A DNA stretch of 64,000 nucleotides from Ligula intestinalis (lineage: Eukaryota; Platyhelminthes; Cestoda; Diphyllobothriidea; Diphyllobothriidae), in contig JAYGXS010000004.1 of assembly GCA_036362985.1 (NCBI GenBank), positions 39,159,626 to 39,223,625 of the forward strand, in the 5' to 3' direction. Position numbers and translations under genes: made by a program. Every line of letters starts with the position of its first letter. Within the stretch, counting starts at the first letter, position 1. Shown one piece after another: positions 13,836-27,000 of the stretch. The notes beneath the pieces were generated by a model. The model was given only the letters and a program-made list of their open reading frames with translations, did no database searches and was not told the DNA's origin.

Positions 13836-14289
13836 AAGTGGGCCGTGCTTTTGAAATGTACCTGTCAACTGAAGCTAAATTTTAATTTTCCATTCATGGT
13901 ATTCCTCCTGGACGGGAAAAGTACGCATTAAACTTAGCTAAATAAAAGCATAAATTCTTATTTGTCGTGCCATTTTCGATTCCAGTAGTTCTTTTATCTT
14001 TTCCACATCATTTATTCAAAAGGACACAAATTCAGTCAGTACAGTAGTCGCGAAGGCCCATGCAACGTTCATCATGAAATTTGACCTGACGCTTAATGGT
14101 ATATTTATTAACACTTTTTTTCATTCATTCAGTTTATTGAATTCTTAAAAAACATTTTACTTAGTTAAATCATCATTTAAGTTAGGTTTATTAAGAGAAA
14201 TAACCATAAGTTTTGGGGAAATTGGGATAGGCTCATATAGAAAGAAATTTCCTATGCTATTACGAAAGAGCGAACCAAACCACACGGTA

Positions 14290-15500
14290 AAGTTGATAAT
14301 ACTAAGAAGGAACGCCAAAATAAGTAAAATAGGTATAGTAGATATCACTTCAGAACTTAAAAAGTTTATAAAAAATTGTTCAGATTGAAGTGAAGCCAAG
14401 TTAAACCAAATTTGTTTGCAGTTACATTAAACACTTGTGTTTAAGAATTTATGTTAAGCTATCCTTTTAGGTCTTATTGCACAAAATGGAATAACGGAAG
14501 AATGTTTGTTTGAATAAAGCAATGAACCCCAAATGTCCTTCAATAAAAACCAAATATCTAACATTTTCTAGCGGATTTGTGACAAATAATGCCTTATTAA
14601 ATGTAAGTCGTGAAGAAAAATAGTTTTTTGTATACTTTACGTTCCACTTTTGCTTTATTTAGAAACGGGAATTAATGTGGAATTAATCTACTCATGCGGA
14701 AGGTAATCCATTATAAAGAAAAAAGAAAGTTCTTTCATCTTCAGTCAAATTGAATTGTTTATCTGCAGGAAACTTAAATAAATTCTCAAAAGTATCAAAT
14801 TTCATTTTGACATCACGTTGGACAAATATCATATACGCAGAAGTTCGTCAGCGAAATATCTAATCAAAGCAATTTCTAAGAGGTAACCTTTGATGAAAAG
14901 TTTTTGATTAATCTAAGGAATAGTAGTCTCACAAATCCAGTGTGGACAAGATTTACCCTCGGCAATGTGTTTTGCTCTTTTGAGGCATTTATGTAGCTCA
15001 AAAACTTTGCCATATTCATTAAAACTCATATCTAAAAACACTTTATTTTGGTAAATGCTCTTTATATCTATCGAATTTAAAAGGTTTTGGTGTAAAATTT
15101 GAAAAAATGCAGAATTAATAAATTTATCAAAGAAGACAGTAAAAACAAGGAAAATTCTGACACACTTTTTTGATGACATTCAATAAATACTAATCCAGTA
15201 AGATTAAAGTTAACAGAATGTCTTGACTAAAGAAAAGTTCTTTCTATCTATAGAAATTGGTTGCTTCAAGTTTTCAATTTAACTCAATATCTGAATTTAT
15301 TGTTCTCATTTATAGCCCTTTTTACGTCGCCAAAATCACGGGATTATCGAGAAAATTTTATTTTTATTTCCAAACACTTAGTAATTCCTATAGCTATTTT
15401 AAGTACTAATATGCCTGATGCAGTTCATTATTATTTCTAAATCTTCCTAAATGCATTCACATTGGTAAAAGAGTAATGATCAAACTTATACAAAGTTATG
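14290..15500. repeat. Old tandem duplication, unit 2 (AT-rich)
   Basis: Second unit of the pair starting at 12570. The shared order of anchors over more than 1 kb supports duplication rather than chance AT-rich similarity. The function is unknown. It could be an uncharacterised interspersed repeat inserted twice, or a local duplication. Confidence 0.65.
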
Positions 15501-15830
15501 AAAATTGCATGGTCTGTGGTGACTACTGCAGATGATTAAATGTTTTGAGCAACGAGATGATACACGTGCTATATGAGCACATTCGCGGTTTGCAAAACAT
15601 TCAGTGAATAAGTCAAGGGCTTTGATGTGTACAAGAACAACAGAATGGATCATATGGAAAATTTGAAAAACGCAGAAAACTGTGAGACCACCTTATTTTT
15701 TTGAAAATGAAAGCGTTTATTGCTTGAAGAAATCCCATTATACTTGAACTTGACGGTAGACGCAGCGATATGTGACGTACTTTGCTACGTCAGGAAAAAG
15801 TAAATGGATGTTGAGCAAGATATTTAAGGA

Positions 15831-16989
15831 ATATGGAAGGACATCAGAACCCCGTTATTCCTCCCCTCGATTTTGTAAGTTCCGGACGCGAACCTCATAG
15901 AAGGTTTCAAGCCCTCAGGGAACCACCCCATGTACACTTGCATCTTATGCCGAAAAACGTGGATTCAGAATTCCCAAAGCACCAAGCGGATGTTCCAGAG
16001 GTACCATATTCTGTGTTTTATCCCCTGTTTACGTTCATGCATACTCTCATGGTTAAGATGGTGAACTATCTGGTTCAGTGACAAATTAACCTGAGTCAGC
16101 AGTTTCGGTTTGCCTGACTGCCAAAAATTGTCATTATAGGCTCACCCGTGCTTCTCCGCAGTGCCCATCTATCGCAATAAAATGTTACTGTAACTTAAAA
16201 GCATGAACTGAGGGGTAAATCTTTACCAATTTACGCGTGGGTTCTCGAGCAAATTTCCCACAAGTGAATAATCGTTCGGTCTTTAATCAGAACATTTTCA
16301 GCTACTATGAGCCTCGTGTACATTGGGTTTTGGTCATATTGCGCAAAGACATCAGTGCGCGTGGCGTGAAATTCTGTTTACGATTTTCGCCAAACTTGTT
16401 TGCTTGGATTCAGATAAGGCTAAAGAGAATTTTTCAGTAGATGTCGGGACGAGAAAGGTGAGCTAAACGGGGTAGCGATTCGTTCATCAACTGAACCAAG
16501 CAAAGGCCTGTCTGTCCGCTGTGTTGTGTTCATGCCCTGTTCAACGTAGTCAGCAGAATATACTTTGTTTTCAACCCTCAGGTCCTTGATTGACAACTAC
16601 TTTCGCAGTTAATTTTACTTACGTCTAAGGGCGAGTTACTTTGTCCTTTACGATGCTACTTAGAATTGCTGTGAAGCCAAGAAGTTATATCTCTCCCGCC
16701 TTATAAAGGATTTTGTTTACAGCTTGCAACGGACTTCCGATTCCCTTCTGTAAAATTAGGGGTCATCTTAGATGCTAGCTACCGCACCATTGACTGCAGA
16801 AAATGGTTAAAGTGGGAACGCACGCATTTCATATTTTGTCTTTAGTGACGTTTTAGAAGGTCACGCACTCTTGAATAAATATTTATTGTGTTTTTTGCTT
16901 TTGTTGATTTTTGGATATGTCTGCCAGTTGCTCTTTTATTTGGCGTGAATTTTGATGCCTTTACTTTGATAAGGAAAAGGAATAGAAAA
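15831..16989. other. Non-coding stretch
   Basis: Short open frames at 15833-16081 and 16237-16440 carry no recognisable domain. No repeats were recognised. Confidence 0.5.
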
Positions 16990-17072
16990 GGCATATGCTG
17001 CTGCTGCTTGTGATCGTTATGATGAGGATGAGGGGTAGGAGCAGCAGCAGGATGGGGAGAGGGATGATGCTG

Positions 17073-17107
<35 letters not shown>

Positions 17108-17220
17108 TGGGAAGCTGGTGATGATGATGATGATGAGGAGGAGGAGGAGGAGGACGGGCGTCATGATAGTGGTGTTGGTGGTGTCAGCAATAGTAATCAT
17201 ACTAGTATCAGTAGTAGTAT
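16990..17220. repeat. Compound triplet microsatellite
   Basis: Successive CTG, GCA, a pure AAT run (about 17073-17107), GAT (17118-17135), GAG (17135-17154) and degenerate GTT/AGT units. Reading frames of poly-Ile or poly-Ser across it have no coding signature. Confidence 0.95.
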
Positions 17221-17329
17221 GGAACCGGGCACACACTATTCCCTAAGCCTTAAGAGGCAAACAAGCTTTAAGATTACTTTTATGCCCTCTAAACAGGACA
17301 TGGGAAGAGAAACCGTCAGAAAACAGGTT

Positions 17330-17520
17330 TTTTGCGACGAATTTCAGGAAAAATGAGGTTCTATTTATGATTAAGTTTCGGGTTAAGTCTAGGGTAAGGT
17401 TTAAGGTTGGGGTTACGGTTTATGTCGGTTTCACTGGAGGGTTGGGATTTAGGATAGGATTATGATTCAGATTAGAGCTATGGTTTAAGGTGCCGTTAAA
17501 ACTAGCATTGGGTTTGAGAT
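17330..17520. repeat. Family C telomere-like repeat (TTAGGG orientation)
   Basis: Degenerate GGGTTAAG/GGTTTAAGGTTGGGGTT units across roughly 17375-17500, preceded by AATTTCAGGAAAAATGAGG. Confidence 0.55.
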
Positions 17521-20520
17521 ACGGAAATATTTACTTTTCCTTCCAGCTAGGTGCAGGGCCACCTTTATCACTTCGGCGAATCGTTTCCATATCCGGACGC
17601 TAACTAGCGAGCCATATAAGTCAGTCTTACCTAAATGAGTTCTTGACCAGTTTAGGGCCTCAACAAGGTAGGCGTAACCCTCCCCATCCTTATACTCAAG
17701 GCGTACTGGTAGATAGTTAACGTGGGGACGTGGTTGGCAAATGCCCTGGAGTTGAATATACTCGCTATAAATATTCATCCCAGTCTCCCTTATGGGTGCT
17801 TACTTTTCCAAGAATCACTGTTTTTTGGTCCCGACGTTTAAAAAGCAAGTATGCTTCCATCGCTGAGGTGAACATTTATAGGCATGATCTTCATGTTTAC
17901 ATGGCATTATTGAGATAGGCTCATCTCTTCAGTCGACACCGCAAAGGGAAGGGGTTGGAAACGAAGTCGTTAATCATCATGCCTCTCACTGAGGAAGGGA
18001 AAAGCTGTGATTTGGCTTTGCTGCTGATCGTCCAGATAGTCACATTGGTCGTCCTTGTAGTCATCGTGGTGGCTTCAAATCGACTAAATCTACATAATCT
18101 TCCTCGGGATCCAGTGTTTGGACGCTAACAACCATCTCCTGCATTCACGCTGGTCTTAGTTGTCGCCCTGAGCTTCTAGTCGTACGTTTTCCTCTACTAA
18201 CCGGCCTTTTTGTCCATGTGAAAGTACTGACGATTGCACCTTCGATGGGTCTGGGGTGTAGTGTGACCTCCTGCATGTCACCTGCTTTGAGTTCCGTTTG
18301 GTCTAGGTTCGAGTCTGTTCTTCCGTTCATTCAGTGATCTTCGAAAGGCTTAATACACTGCGGGAAGGGCCAAAAGATGGTTGGCAGACGTTGGCCCTGT
18401 GTGCTAGGTGCCGACTATTATCCCGCTTTCCGTAAAAATGAGGTGAACCTGGGTATGAAGAATCGTGCTGTTTTCTAGAAAACAAAGGGGATAAATGCAG
18501 GTTTAAAAACTATTTCATGCCATTTTGGACACGAACCCCAGTCACAAACTTGGTTGACATCATTTTTACCACACCGAGAATTGGGAAGCGTAAACAAAGA
18601 TATACCGAGCAACCGCGACATGCTGTAACTTTTCTGTCACGCCGTGCGATTACGATGTCAAAGAATTTCCTGTCGAGCGTTGACTTTAAGCGCATATCGA
18701 AAGTGGCAGCTGATAGGCTGCCGCATGAGCCGTTAGCTTCTATTTTAATATGAGCCAGAACACTGACTGGGCAATTATTAACGAAATGATTATGCCTAGA
18801 ATTAAGCTAAATGCAGCATGACGATGATTTTATTCGTCGTACTCTGAAAAAGTAGCATTATATGCCCCTTAGGACTATTCACAGGGAGACCTTGTCAATT
18901 TTCTCTTTGTGTTCATAATTGGAAAACTATGAAGGAATTCGTTCTCTATCAGCAAACTGCTATGAAGAAGCCCGTTTGAGTAGAAATATTATAAGGTAAC
19001 GTTTCCTCTTTGCACAGGAATACATTGATCATAGACTTCCATTGTGAAAAGCAGTTTTGTGATGAGCTCTTATTTTGTGACGATTCTTTGAAGATACGGT
19101 CGACGCCTGATAGTGTCAGTGACCATCGAATTCGGAGAACCACTGGTCTGGCAATCGACAATGGAGACCATAAATGGCAAGGTGATCACTGACATCGTAA
19201 ACGAGGCCTTCGATTATAAGGGTATTCACCGATCTCAAATATAAAACTGACCACTGCACAGGTACACAGCCAATGACTGATCTCAGGAAACCTTAATAAA
19301 AATTCTGAAATACGTGGAGAATTCTGAAAGATTAATTAAGTAGGGTTGCAGTACCGATAATTGTGCAGCAGAATCGCATATTTCAAATACAGCAGGATGA
19401 AAGCACTTCCATTCGGTCACCTTTAAAAATCGTGCCTAGAAAAAAATGACTACCTAGCTAGTATTTATATTAGCTATTTACTTTTCATTTCCTTATTTAT
19501 TCAAATATCTTTATATAGGCAACGTAAAATACATTCATATATATATATATATATATGCATACATATTCATATATTCATGCTACCCTAAATATACTGAACT
19601 ATACTGAACTATGTATAAAGTTTAAAGCCAGTCATATCGTTTTTAAATTTTGTAGTCTAAGTGAGACTACCTTATGGTTTTAGAAAATTTTCATTGATTA
19701 TATTTTCAAGACCGTATAGTGTAAATTAAAATCGCGTCTCGTCTATATATTGTTAAATGTCCGTCGTTATATATGCAACATCATCAACCTTTAGTGCAAT
19801 TGTTTATGAGCACTCTACTATATCTTCTTAACTAGTTAAGTAACATAAATGTAACTCCATCTACGGAAAGTACACAGCATGTCGCCGGAAAACCCAAAAT
19901 CCAAACGCAAGGGCAGATTCGGCCCAAAATTATTCGAGAATGGGAACATTTCTTGAAACCCAAACATACATTTCCGTCGAGCATGAAATTTGAAGAAAAC
20001 CCAGTTGTTTGTCAAATGAATAAAAAATATGCTTCCTTACACTTTCTAGAAGATGCATTTTGATTCATGTGATAGTGGAAAATCAACAGGGAAAATGCAC
20101 AATTCTTAAGCAGTCAGTTTCTTCTGGGAGTGGTTTTTTGTAGGTGGCCGCATTCAAAAGCCGGCATCCTGTCGTGTCTAAACTATCTTAAATATTGAAA
20201 GATAATGAAGATCCAACTCCCACTTGAGTAATCCTTCTTGAGCGTGAAGGCGTTTCATATTTATGGTTAAAATTTAATAAGATCGGTCGTTAATTGGATG
20301 TCGAAGGTTAAAGGTCGTCCAGGACAATTGACTTCATCTGAAATTATCAGCTTCGTTAATCCCTAGAAGTTATTTATCAGGAACTACACAGAGGGCACTA
20401 GGGAGCCCACTGCGGAGCCGAACCCCTTACAGTTGTATCGCACAGTTACAAATAGATAGTCGAAAAACGCAATTGGGCTTTAAGCTATTATCAATACTGC
20501 GGGAACGATCAAATCATTGC

Positions 20521-20524
<4 letters not shown>
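17521..20524. other. Non-coding stretch
   Basis: Mixed sequence becoming AT-rich after about 19430. It contains the AT microsatellite at 19536. No gene is seen. Confidence 0.55.
19536..19557. repeat. (AT)n microsatellite
   Basis: About 11 AT units followed by degenerate ATACATATTCATATTCATG units. Confidence 0.9.

Positions 20525-20567
<43 letters not shown>
20525..20567. repeat. (TA)n microsatellite at gap edge
   Basis: Uninterrupted alternating TA for about 40 bases, running straight into the N gap. The true length is unknown. Confidence 0.95.
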
Positions 20568-20667
20568 NNNNNNNNNNNNNNNNNNNNNNNNNNNNNNNNN
20601 NNNNNNNNNNNNNNNNNNNNNNNNNNNNNNNNNNNNNNNNNNNNNNNNNNNNNNNNNNNNNNNNNNN
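20568..20667. other. Assembly gap (100 Ns)
   Basis: Exactly 100 N characters, the usual placeholder for a scaffold gap of unknown size. It directly follows a TA microsatellite, which probably stopped the assembly. Confidence 0.99.
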
Positions 20668-20885
20668 TGATGTTATACCATACTTCCGCATAGATACTAG
20701 CTAAAAGCCCAGACACGTGTTTCGCCGATGTTTCTGCTACTGCATGATACAGCAACGAGGGGTTCGGCTCTTCAGTAGGCCTACAACGTTCTCTATGCGT
20801 TTTCTAGTATATGACCTCCAGATAATAATCAAGGAAATAATCGCGGAAATTATTAGGTGCATGACATGGAAGTAGGTGGACGGGA
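20668..20885 (+). repeat. Repeat family A, copy 2 (218 bp)
   Basis: Near-identical to 21021-21238: by eye four mismatches in 218 bases. It contains the family core ACTAGCTAAAAGCCCAGACA followed by CGTGTTTCGCCGATGTTTCT. It begins immediately after the N gap. Confidence 0.9.
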
Positions 20886-21020
20886 CATGACTTTTAAGGG
20901 TCAGACCATATAGTTCGATGAACATTTTCGTCGAAGACAATCAACTGCCGCGGAATAACCACGGAAATGTCCATTCTACAAACGATTAGCACTACAAGTA
21001 GTGTGAATTCTATATGACAC

Positions 21021-21238
21021 TGATGTTATACCATACTTCCGCATAGATACTAGCTAAAAGCCCAGACACGTGTTTCGCCGATGTTTCTGCTACTGCATGA
21101 TACAGCAACGAGGGGTTCGGCTCTTCAGTAGGCCCCCAACGTTCTCTATGCGGTTTCTAGTATATGACCTCCAGATAATAATCAAGGAAATAATCGCGGA
21201 AATTCTTAGGTGCATGACATGGAAGTAGGTGGACGGGA
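21021..21238 (+). repeat. Repeat family A, copy 3 (218 bp)
   Basis: Direct repeat of 20668-20885 with about four substitutions, separated from it by 135 bp of different sequence. It is either a recent local duplication or an assembly duplication next to the gap. Confidence 0.9.
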
Positions 21239-21744
21239 TGCACGCTGGTTTCGACGGGTGGCAACTCATTAGTAGGTTCTTCGCAGTTGGACTACAGATA
21301 GTTCAGGAAGCTATAAATGTCACTAATCAACTGGCTTCTAATGGCTCATTGTTCTGGCATCGGTATTGGCTCGTTTGATTTACGCATTAGCAAAATTCCA
21401 TTGGGTTGATTGTTCTTCCGATCTTGAGTGTGTTCACCATTTTAACGAATGCAGTGAATTCCTCAATTTATCATGCCAGACATTTGAACCAGGGATTATG
21501 AATCGCACAAAATAGCTGCTGTATTATTAATCAAGTACTGATAAATTCAATTTTGTTTGCGGAGGTCCTACTTATTCCTGTATTGAATGAAACTGATTAT
21601 TCCCAGTACACAGTCCTTTTTGGACATAACATAGTGCCCAGTTCAATTGGATTAGGAACGTTTTAGCTTCCCAAACACCTGTACAACTGTCCATTCTGAC
21701 TATTTCCATCGTAAGGACGGTAATTTGTGTACGAATTAGTTTAT

Positions 21745-22010
21745 TGTGATAAGAGACTTACACAGCATCTACCACAATCTCCCTCCATCAACCACCACGA
21801 CCCGCTGTCAAGATAGAGTCAAGAAACCCGGAGACGGGGTCGGGCGCGGGCGGTTGCCGCGACGCGAACCTGTGTCCATGCGTGCCACTACACCCCGCCT
21901 GTGTGGCGTTCGCTATGAAAAAGCATCCTCAGCAACGTTTGTCATGCCCTTGCCTAGTCATTGTGCTGGTCCAGCGTATGTGCCGCAGGGTCCGCTCTAG
22001 GGATACATGC
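21745..22010 (+). repeat. Repeat family B, copy 1 (GC-rich SINE-like)
   Basis: Shares an ordered series of blocks with 29910-30275 and 55640-56000: ATCTACC...CTCCCTCC, GCTGTCAAGATAGAGTCAAG, a GGGCGCGGGCGGTTG block, GTTCGCTATG, TTTGTCATGCCCTTGCC, then TGTGCTGGTCCAGCGTAT. No ORF is conserved between copies, so it is probably a short non-autonomous element. Confidence 0.65.
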
Positions 22011-23439
22011 TCATACTCACTGGCATCATCAACCCCTTCATAGGAGACCAGCCTCTTCACATCGATTTTTCCTGATGTTTTCGTCCTGTGTTATCCCAAA
22101 CATTGAACTTCATTTTACGGCTGACTTCAGAGGTAAGACAACTCAAAAGTACTTTCAGTAAAGCTTCTGTGACAGCCTCTGTAAAATGCTGAAATCACCG
22201 ACAGCGAAAGTCTGTTGCGATAGGGGGGGAATAACGGAGGCTGTTGTTGAGTTCTCGTCTGCCCTAAGTTTTATTCTTGGTTCCCTTAAGGTTTATTGCA
22301 AGTTTCAATGGATATTAGCGTTAAGTCTACTGATAAAAATGATGGAAGATACTCATTTACGGTGTTATGTTCAGTTTAAAATAACTCACAAAGAGTGCAC
22401 GCATGGGACAGCTCTCCTTTCCAAAAATATCATTTTTTTCGAGAGCATCCATTCATCTAGGAATTACAATCATAATTATCATAAAAATAATCTGAGAACG
22501 GGGATTTTCTGAAGCTTAATTTTCGTAATAAAACTGATATCTGGATACAAAAGGGCCTAACAACAAAATAGGCTAAGTGAAAATGGGTAATAGCAAAGAA
22601 AAACCAAACTTTTTATTGTTCAATATGGGACCATAGAGACGCCAATTTAGGACAATTAAAACTTATTTAGAAAAAGAAGCCTACTCCACCGGTTAGCGGA
22701 GGTCGTCCGTACATTAAAGAAGGTGGTTCGATATTTTGTTAAACAAATATGAATTTTCAGACGAAGAGTGTGTATATTACAACAAGCACCAGTTTTCCAG
22801 AATATTGGGCTGGCTGAGCTTAGGTGAATACAACTCAACTCGAAAGTTTCCGAAGTAACACTTGGATTGAGAATCATTTGGGCGCCTTAAAACGATATGT
22901 TCGTTCGGAGCCCTGAAGACTACGTAGAAGAAAGGGTAGCAAATGCACGAAGATGTCAGTGCACATTTTGGACTTAATACCCGCTGTTAGCCCGCCTATC
23001 TCTGCTGTGAGAAGTGTCTTAGGAGGTGCAATTTATAGGGGAGGGAGTGGGATGCTAGTAACAGCCATTATGGTCGACAAGACCCAACCAGAGAGTACCT
23101 ATCAGGAGTCCTACCTTTTCTCAGTTAGCAAAATGCACTAGAATAAATGATGAAAAAAGACAGGGGAAATTGGAATGGTCGCTTCTATCTTGTGTGCCAC
23201 TGGCAAGCCAAAATTACGACGACGTTCTCGACCAAAGTAGCAAGCATGTACGGCGTCCTGTGAACGCCGCCTCAATGGGACTCTGTTCTTCCTCCGCCGC
23301 CGACTGGACAACTTGTGGTCGCCCAGCCCCTCTGTTGACAGAACAGAAATAGTTCTGATGCCGACCTCAATTCATGGCTGTTTCATCAGTGGCTCTGAAC
23401 ACCGCGCCACTATGCTCACACGGAACATCCCCATAGTGG
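22011..23439. other. Non-coding stretch
   Basis: AT-richer from 22060 to 22700, GC-richer from 23190. The segment near 23240 has the phrase ATGTACGGCGTCCTG, which recurs near 56474, hinting at another repeat family. Confidence 0.5.
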
Positions 23440-23976
23440 CCCACCCGAACCCCCTCGACACGAAGGTCTAGGGGCCGTCCACACAGCAACGCGGCTCTGA
23501 TGTGACGTAGTGGGGTCTGTCTTTGTGTGTGCGCGGTGTCTGTGTTTGTGTGTGTGGGTGTCAACGCCATGTCTTGACTAAGTCGCGTCTCTGCTTCATT
23601 GGGTGATCCGTGTGTCTGTGTTCATGTCGGCCGCCGCCCCGACAGTCACTAACACTGTGTCGCTCGCGCTCTCATACAAGCGCATGTGCATGTCTGTGCG
23701 AGGCTGGAGTACGCACATGCTTGTGCATGCGCACGTCGTCTGAGCCCTGCGTGCGTGCGGTAGTGTGTGCGGGCGTATGTGCGTGCGTGCGTTTCAGGCG
23801 CATGCATGCACCCCTACGCACGGATAAGCCAGCGCTGTGCGAAGACACGCGCGCGGACGCAGTCTGTGCGCAGGCGCAGGCGCGTGTGAAAGGCTGCCAT
23901 CGTCGTGTGCCCTCTCAGTGCCACCATATAGAGAGATGCGCCCATCCGGCCATTAATGTCAGAGGCGCGGTAATTT
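23440..23976 (+). promoter_or_regulatory. CpG/GT-rich island upstream of candidate first exon 1
   Basis: This stretch is visibly richer in CpG, GTGTGTG and GCGTGCG runs than the DNA on either side, for example around 23520-23570 and 23740-23800. It leads directly into the signal-peptide-like exon. Composition and position suggest a promoter or 5' UTR region; I see no convincing TATA box. CpG-rich low-complexity DNA can also occur without promoter function. Confidence 0.3.
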
Positions 23977-24058
23977 ATGGGAGCATTTGGATATGGTTTG
24001 ACCTCCGTAATGGACCTCCTCCTACTCGCGCTGGTGCAGTTACTTCTCAATGCAGTGG
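23977..24058 (+). CDS. Candidate first coding exon with signal peptide (option 1)
   Basis: Seen: after an in-frame TAA at 23971 there are two in-frame ATGs, at 23977 and 24010. The second has the better context (GTAATGG) and encodes MDLLLLALVQLLLNAV, a compact signal peptide with a strongly hydrophobic core. The frame stops one base into a Gly codon at the donor GTAAGT (24059). That G plus the GT opening the Ig exon at 61841 restores Gly, giving ...NAV-G-TSTDSF, and NAVG would be an acceptable cleavage region. The exon lies at the end of a CpG- and GT-rich stretch. Inference: either an alternative, distal first exon of the PTK7-like gene (intron about 37.8 kb), or the first exon of another secreted or membrane protein whose next exon I could not find. 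It competes with the candidate at 48643-48706. Confidence 0.4.
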
Positions 24059-27000
24059 GTAAGTGTGATTGCGTGTGTGTGTGCGTGTTTGAAGCGACTG
24101 TGTGAGCGTGTGTAAGAAAGCATAAATTTCAGTGCTTCATCTAGGCCTTGCCCCTGATTGTGCACAGAAAGATTTGAGTGTACGCACACGAATTACGTGT
24201 GATACTGTGTCCTGAACGCCGCGAGAGAGCTGTGTGGTAGTCTCAGTGACCCAGTTTGCGACTGCACCCTGCTGACTGCGGGTGCACCGCAGTTGACACG
24301 ATCGCCGCGATGTCGGACACAGGTGACAGATTTACGATGGCGTACGGGCGAAGAGTAGGCAGTGAAGACTATAGATGCAGTCAGCAGCGTGGGAGATTCG
24401 TCGGTGTGCTGCCTCGCCGCGCTTGTTTTTCCTGTTTCCAGGTCACTGGCTTTCTGCTTCGTCTGTGGGGGTAGCAAAGGACCCTTACTCTGTTTGAAGC
24501 AGAAATTTGGGGTACTCACTGGTGGGGAGTTGACCGGTATAAAGGCCTCGAAACATCTCACATGTGCGCCTGAAACAGTGTACTCTCAGCGCTCTGTGAG
24601 TACAATATTCGGGAATTTTTATTCCACTTTCCACAGTTTAGTAAAAGGATACTGGGGAGGGTACTAACTTCGTTTCCGCACAAAAGTCCCAGTGGTGAAG
24701 AATGAGGAATATCGCACTGCCTAAAGGACTGCTTTCGATAGATTTTAACGCACATTTGAGTTGGGAAGTTAGTTATTAGAATGATTGGACTGTCCCTTTT
24801 GTCACATTTGCACATTCATATCCAATAAAAAGGGGAACATTAAGACAAACTACTGTTTTTCTGTGTCTTTAATGTCATAACTACCAGGAAACCAGTTTCG
24901 GCCGATAGTATGCAGCGAAAAATATGAGCTCTGGGACCGGCTAGAGTTTGGCGGACTTTTACCCTGTCCTACCATCTCTCTCGACTGAACCTCTAGGTGT
25001 CACGACTTGCTTGCATTCGATGATTTTGCTTGCAGTTACAAATTCTTATTCAAAGATAGTTTTAAATTTCTTGTCAATCTAAACATGCCATCCGCCAACC
25101 TATATGCTTTATTAGTTTTATAATTGTTTATTTTATGTAGGGCAGCCCCAGGAACAAGATTTTATAACTTTTAAGCTAACAAGCGAATACAAAGTAGCAG
25201 TTACGACTGGTTGCTCTGAGGTGACATGGCGTCACGATGGTCGCTTTACATATCACAACTACGATTTTTTATCGTCAGCTCTCCCTAACCTTGACTTCAG
25301 GGGGTCACACGGCTTCGGTATTAATTTGTTCTAATTCGTAACCTAATGACCAGATTTTGCAGCAGCATCGCAGGTGTAAACAGTGATTATCCCTCGTTAA
25401 AGCGCAAACGGCCATTCCCTGACCTTCTAAAGTGTGCCCTTGCTTACAAAATGCAAGTTTTGTGCATTTGTGCTCCCGATAAGCATTACCAGCGCTAATC
25501 CGGATATAAAAGGCTATACTACTTCAGTACTTACGGGACTGTAGTCAATAGGACTGGCCACGCAAGTCAACTCTTGAATATCAGATTACCAGATATTTGT
25601 ATCTGTACTGGGAGTACGTGTTGGCGAGGACCACGGGGTACAGCTCAACAAAGTTCCACATTCTCCCATCGATACCGCAGGTACGGTTTATTATCCTACA
25701 TGTATGGTTCGGAAAAATAGGGGGTACGTGGCAGGCAACTGTCGGTTGACTTCCAACTTATGGGTGAGAGATAGTCTATCACAATGGAAAATTCCAAAAG
25801 TTAAACGCTCTTTTTCTGAGGCGGATAAATTAAACGTACATAAATAGCCGCAGCATCTTGGAATGTTTGACTGCACTGCTACTGAAACTATTTCAATAAT
25901 AAGGACTGTTTAAACTAAACAACAACGCGGGCCTTCTGTCCAACACCTTGTCTACCGAGGTTTCACCCAGTTCTAACACACGCGCCACTGTGGAAGGCAT
26001 TTTATTCAAAACGCAAGTGCGGACTTTCGAGCCCTAAACATCGCGTCTCAAGTGCGCGGTATGTAGATGAGTGCCAAGACAGTAAACAATAACTGTATTA
26101 GCGCATACACTAGATGTCTACGTTGGACGGCCGGTTATGATATTGTGCGCAGTCACGGGTGCAGCCGCAATTCGGACGCCAGAATGGCTGAACATCATAA
26201 CACCTGGCATCATGAGTATACTGTAGACATTCGTTTACTCTTAATCATCCTGAACAAAATTAACGATGCCACCAGGACAAAGAAGTGCAACATGAAGCTC
26301 GCAGAAGAAAGCATCAACCTATGCTGTCACAAGAGGTGCGATAATTCACTTGTGACGTACTTTCTGGCTTCTGTCATAGTGTACATTTGTCTAATGATTC
26401 GAGCGTCAAGTACTTCAAGACGACCGAGGACCCAGAGTTATGTTTATTGCCACGACAGCCCAATCATATTATTATTATTTTCCTGCCGGAAATTTCTTTC
26501 CTGTTAGATATTGTTTGAGGTGGAAGCACGTGGATCATGTCAGGCAGCGCCTTTTAACCAAGATAATATTTTTTTGTTTTGTTGAGTACCCTTCAGAACA
26601 CTATGAATGCGCTGTGCTTGCGTCGCACATCTTCATATCTTTTATGTGCTTTTGGATAGAAAGTCCATAAAAAGGTAACATGGCGCCCTTCTATATCACC
26701 ACTGCGACGACACGCTCTGTTAAGTGTGATGAGCTCCATTATTTCAGCCGCAATTAATCGTCTTACGAAATCGGCACACTTTTGTGGTCGGCTGGTGCCT
26801 AAGTAGCGGCATAGTCCAGATCATGGAAGTAAGACTCCGAATGTGCCGGCTCCTTCGCTGTGTTTTCACAACAACCTTCTCTGATTTACTAGCAGAGTTA
26901 ATTAATGCTATTTTGTGTAGACTAGAAGAGCAACGCGTATGACGCACACACGTCAGCAGAAAGGTTTGGTCAACCACTGTGCCTAAACCCATCCTCTACC

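Larger units (their letters stand above)
10881..15830. other. Very AT-rich block
   Basis: About 5 kb of strongly AT-rich DNA that contains the old tandem duplication (12570-13835 and 14290-15500). The hydrophobic minus-strand frame at 14157-14399 has no recognised family. No gene is supported. Confidence 0.6.

Noticed and set aside
14157..14399. Hydrophobic minus-strand frame suggesting a membrane segment
   Set aside because: AT-rich DNA gives hydrophobic frames readily. No family is recognised and no matching frame exists in the other duplicated unit.
16961..17246. Open frames rich in Ile, Leu, Met and Arg
   Set aside because: They come from the compound triplet repeat; no codon bias or splice context.
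23610..24062. 150-codon Cys/Arg-rich frame
   Set aside because: It arises from CpG/GT-rich low-complexity DNA lacking stops. The frame differs from the signal-peptide exon at its 3' end and has no domain.
26067..26507. 146-codon plus-strand frame
   Set aside because: No recognisable domain or homologue; length alone is not enough at this composition.
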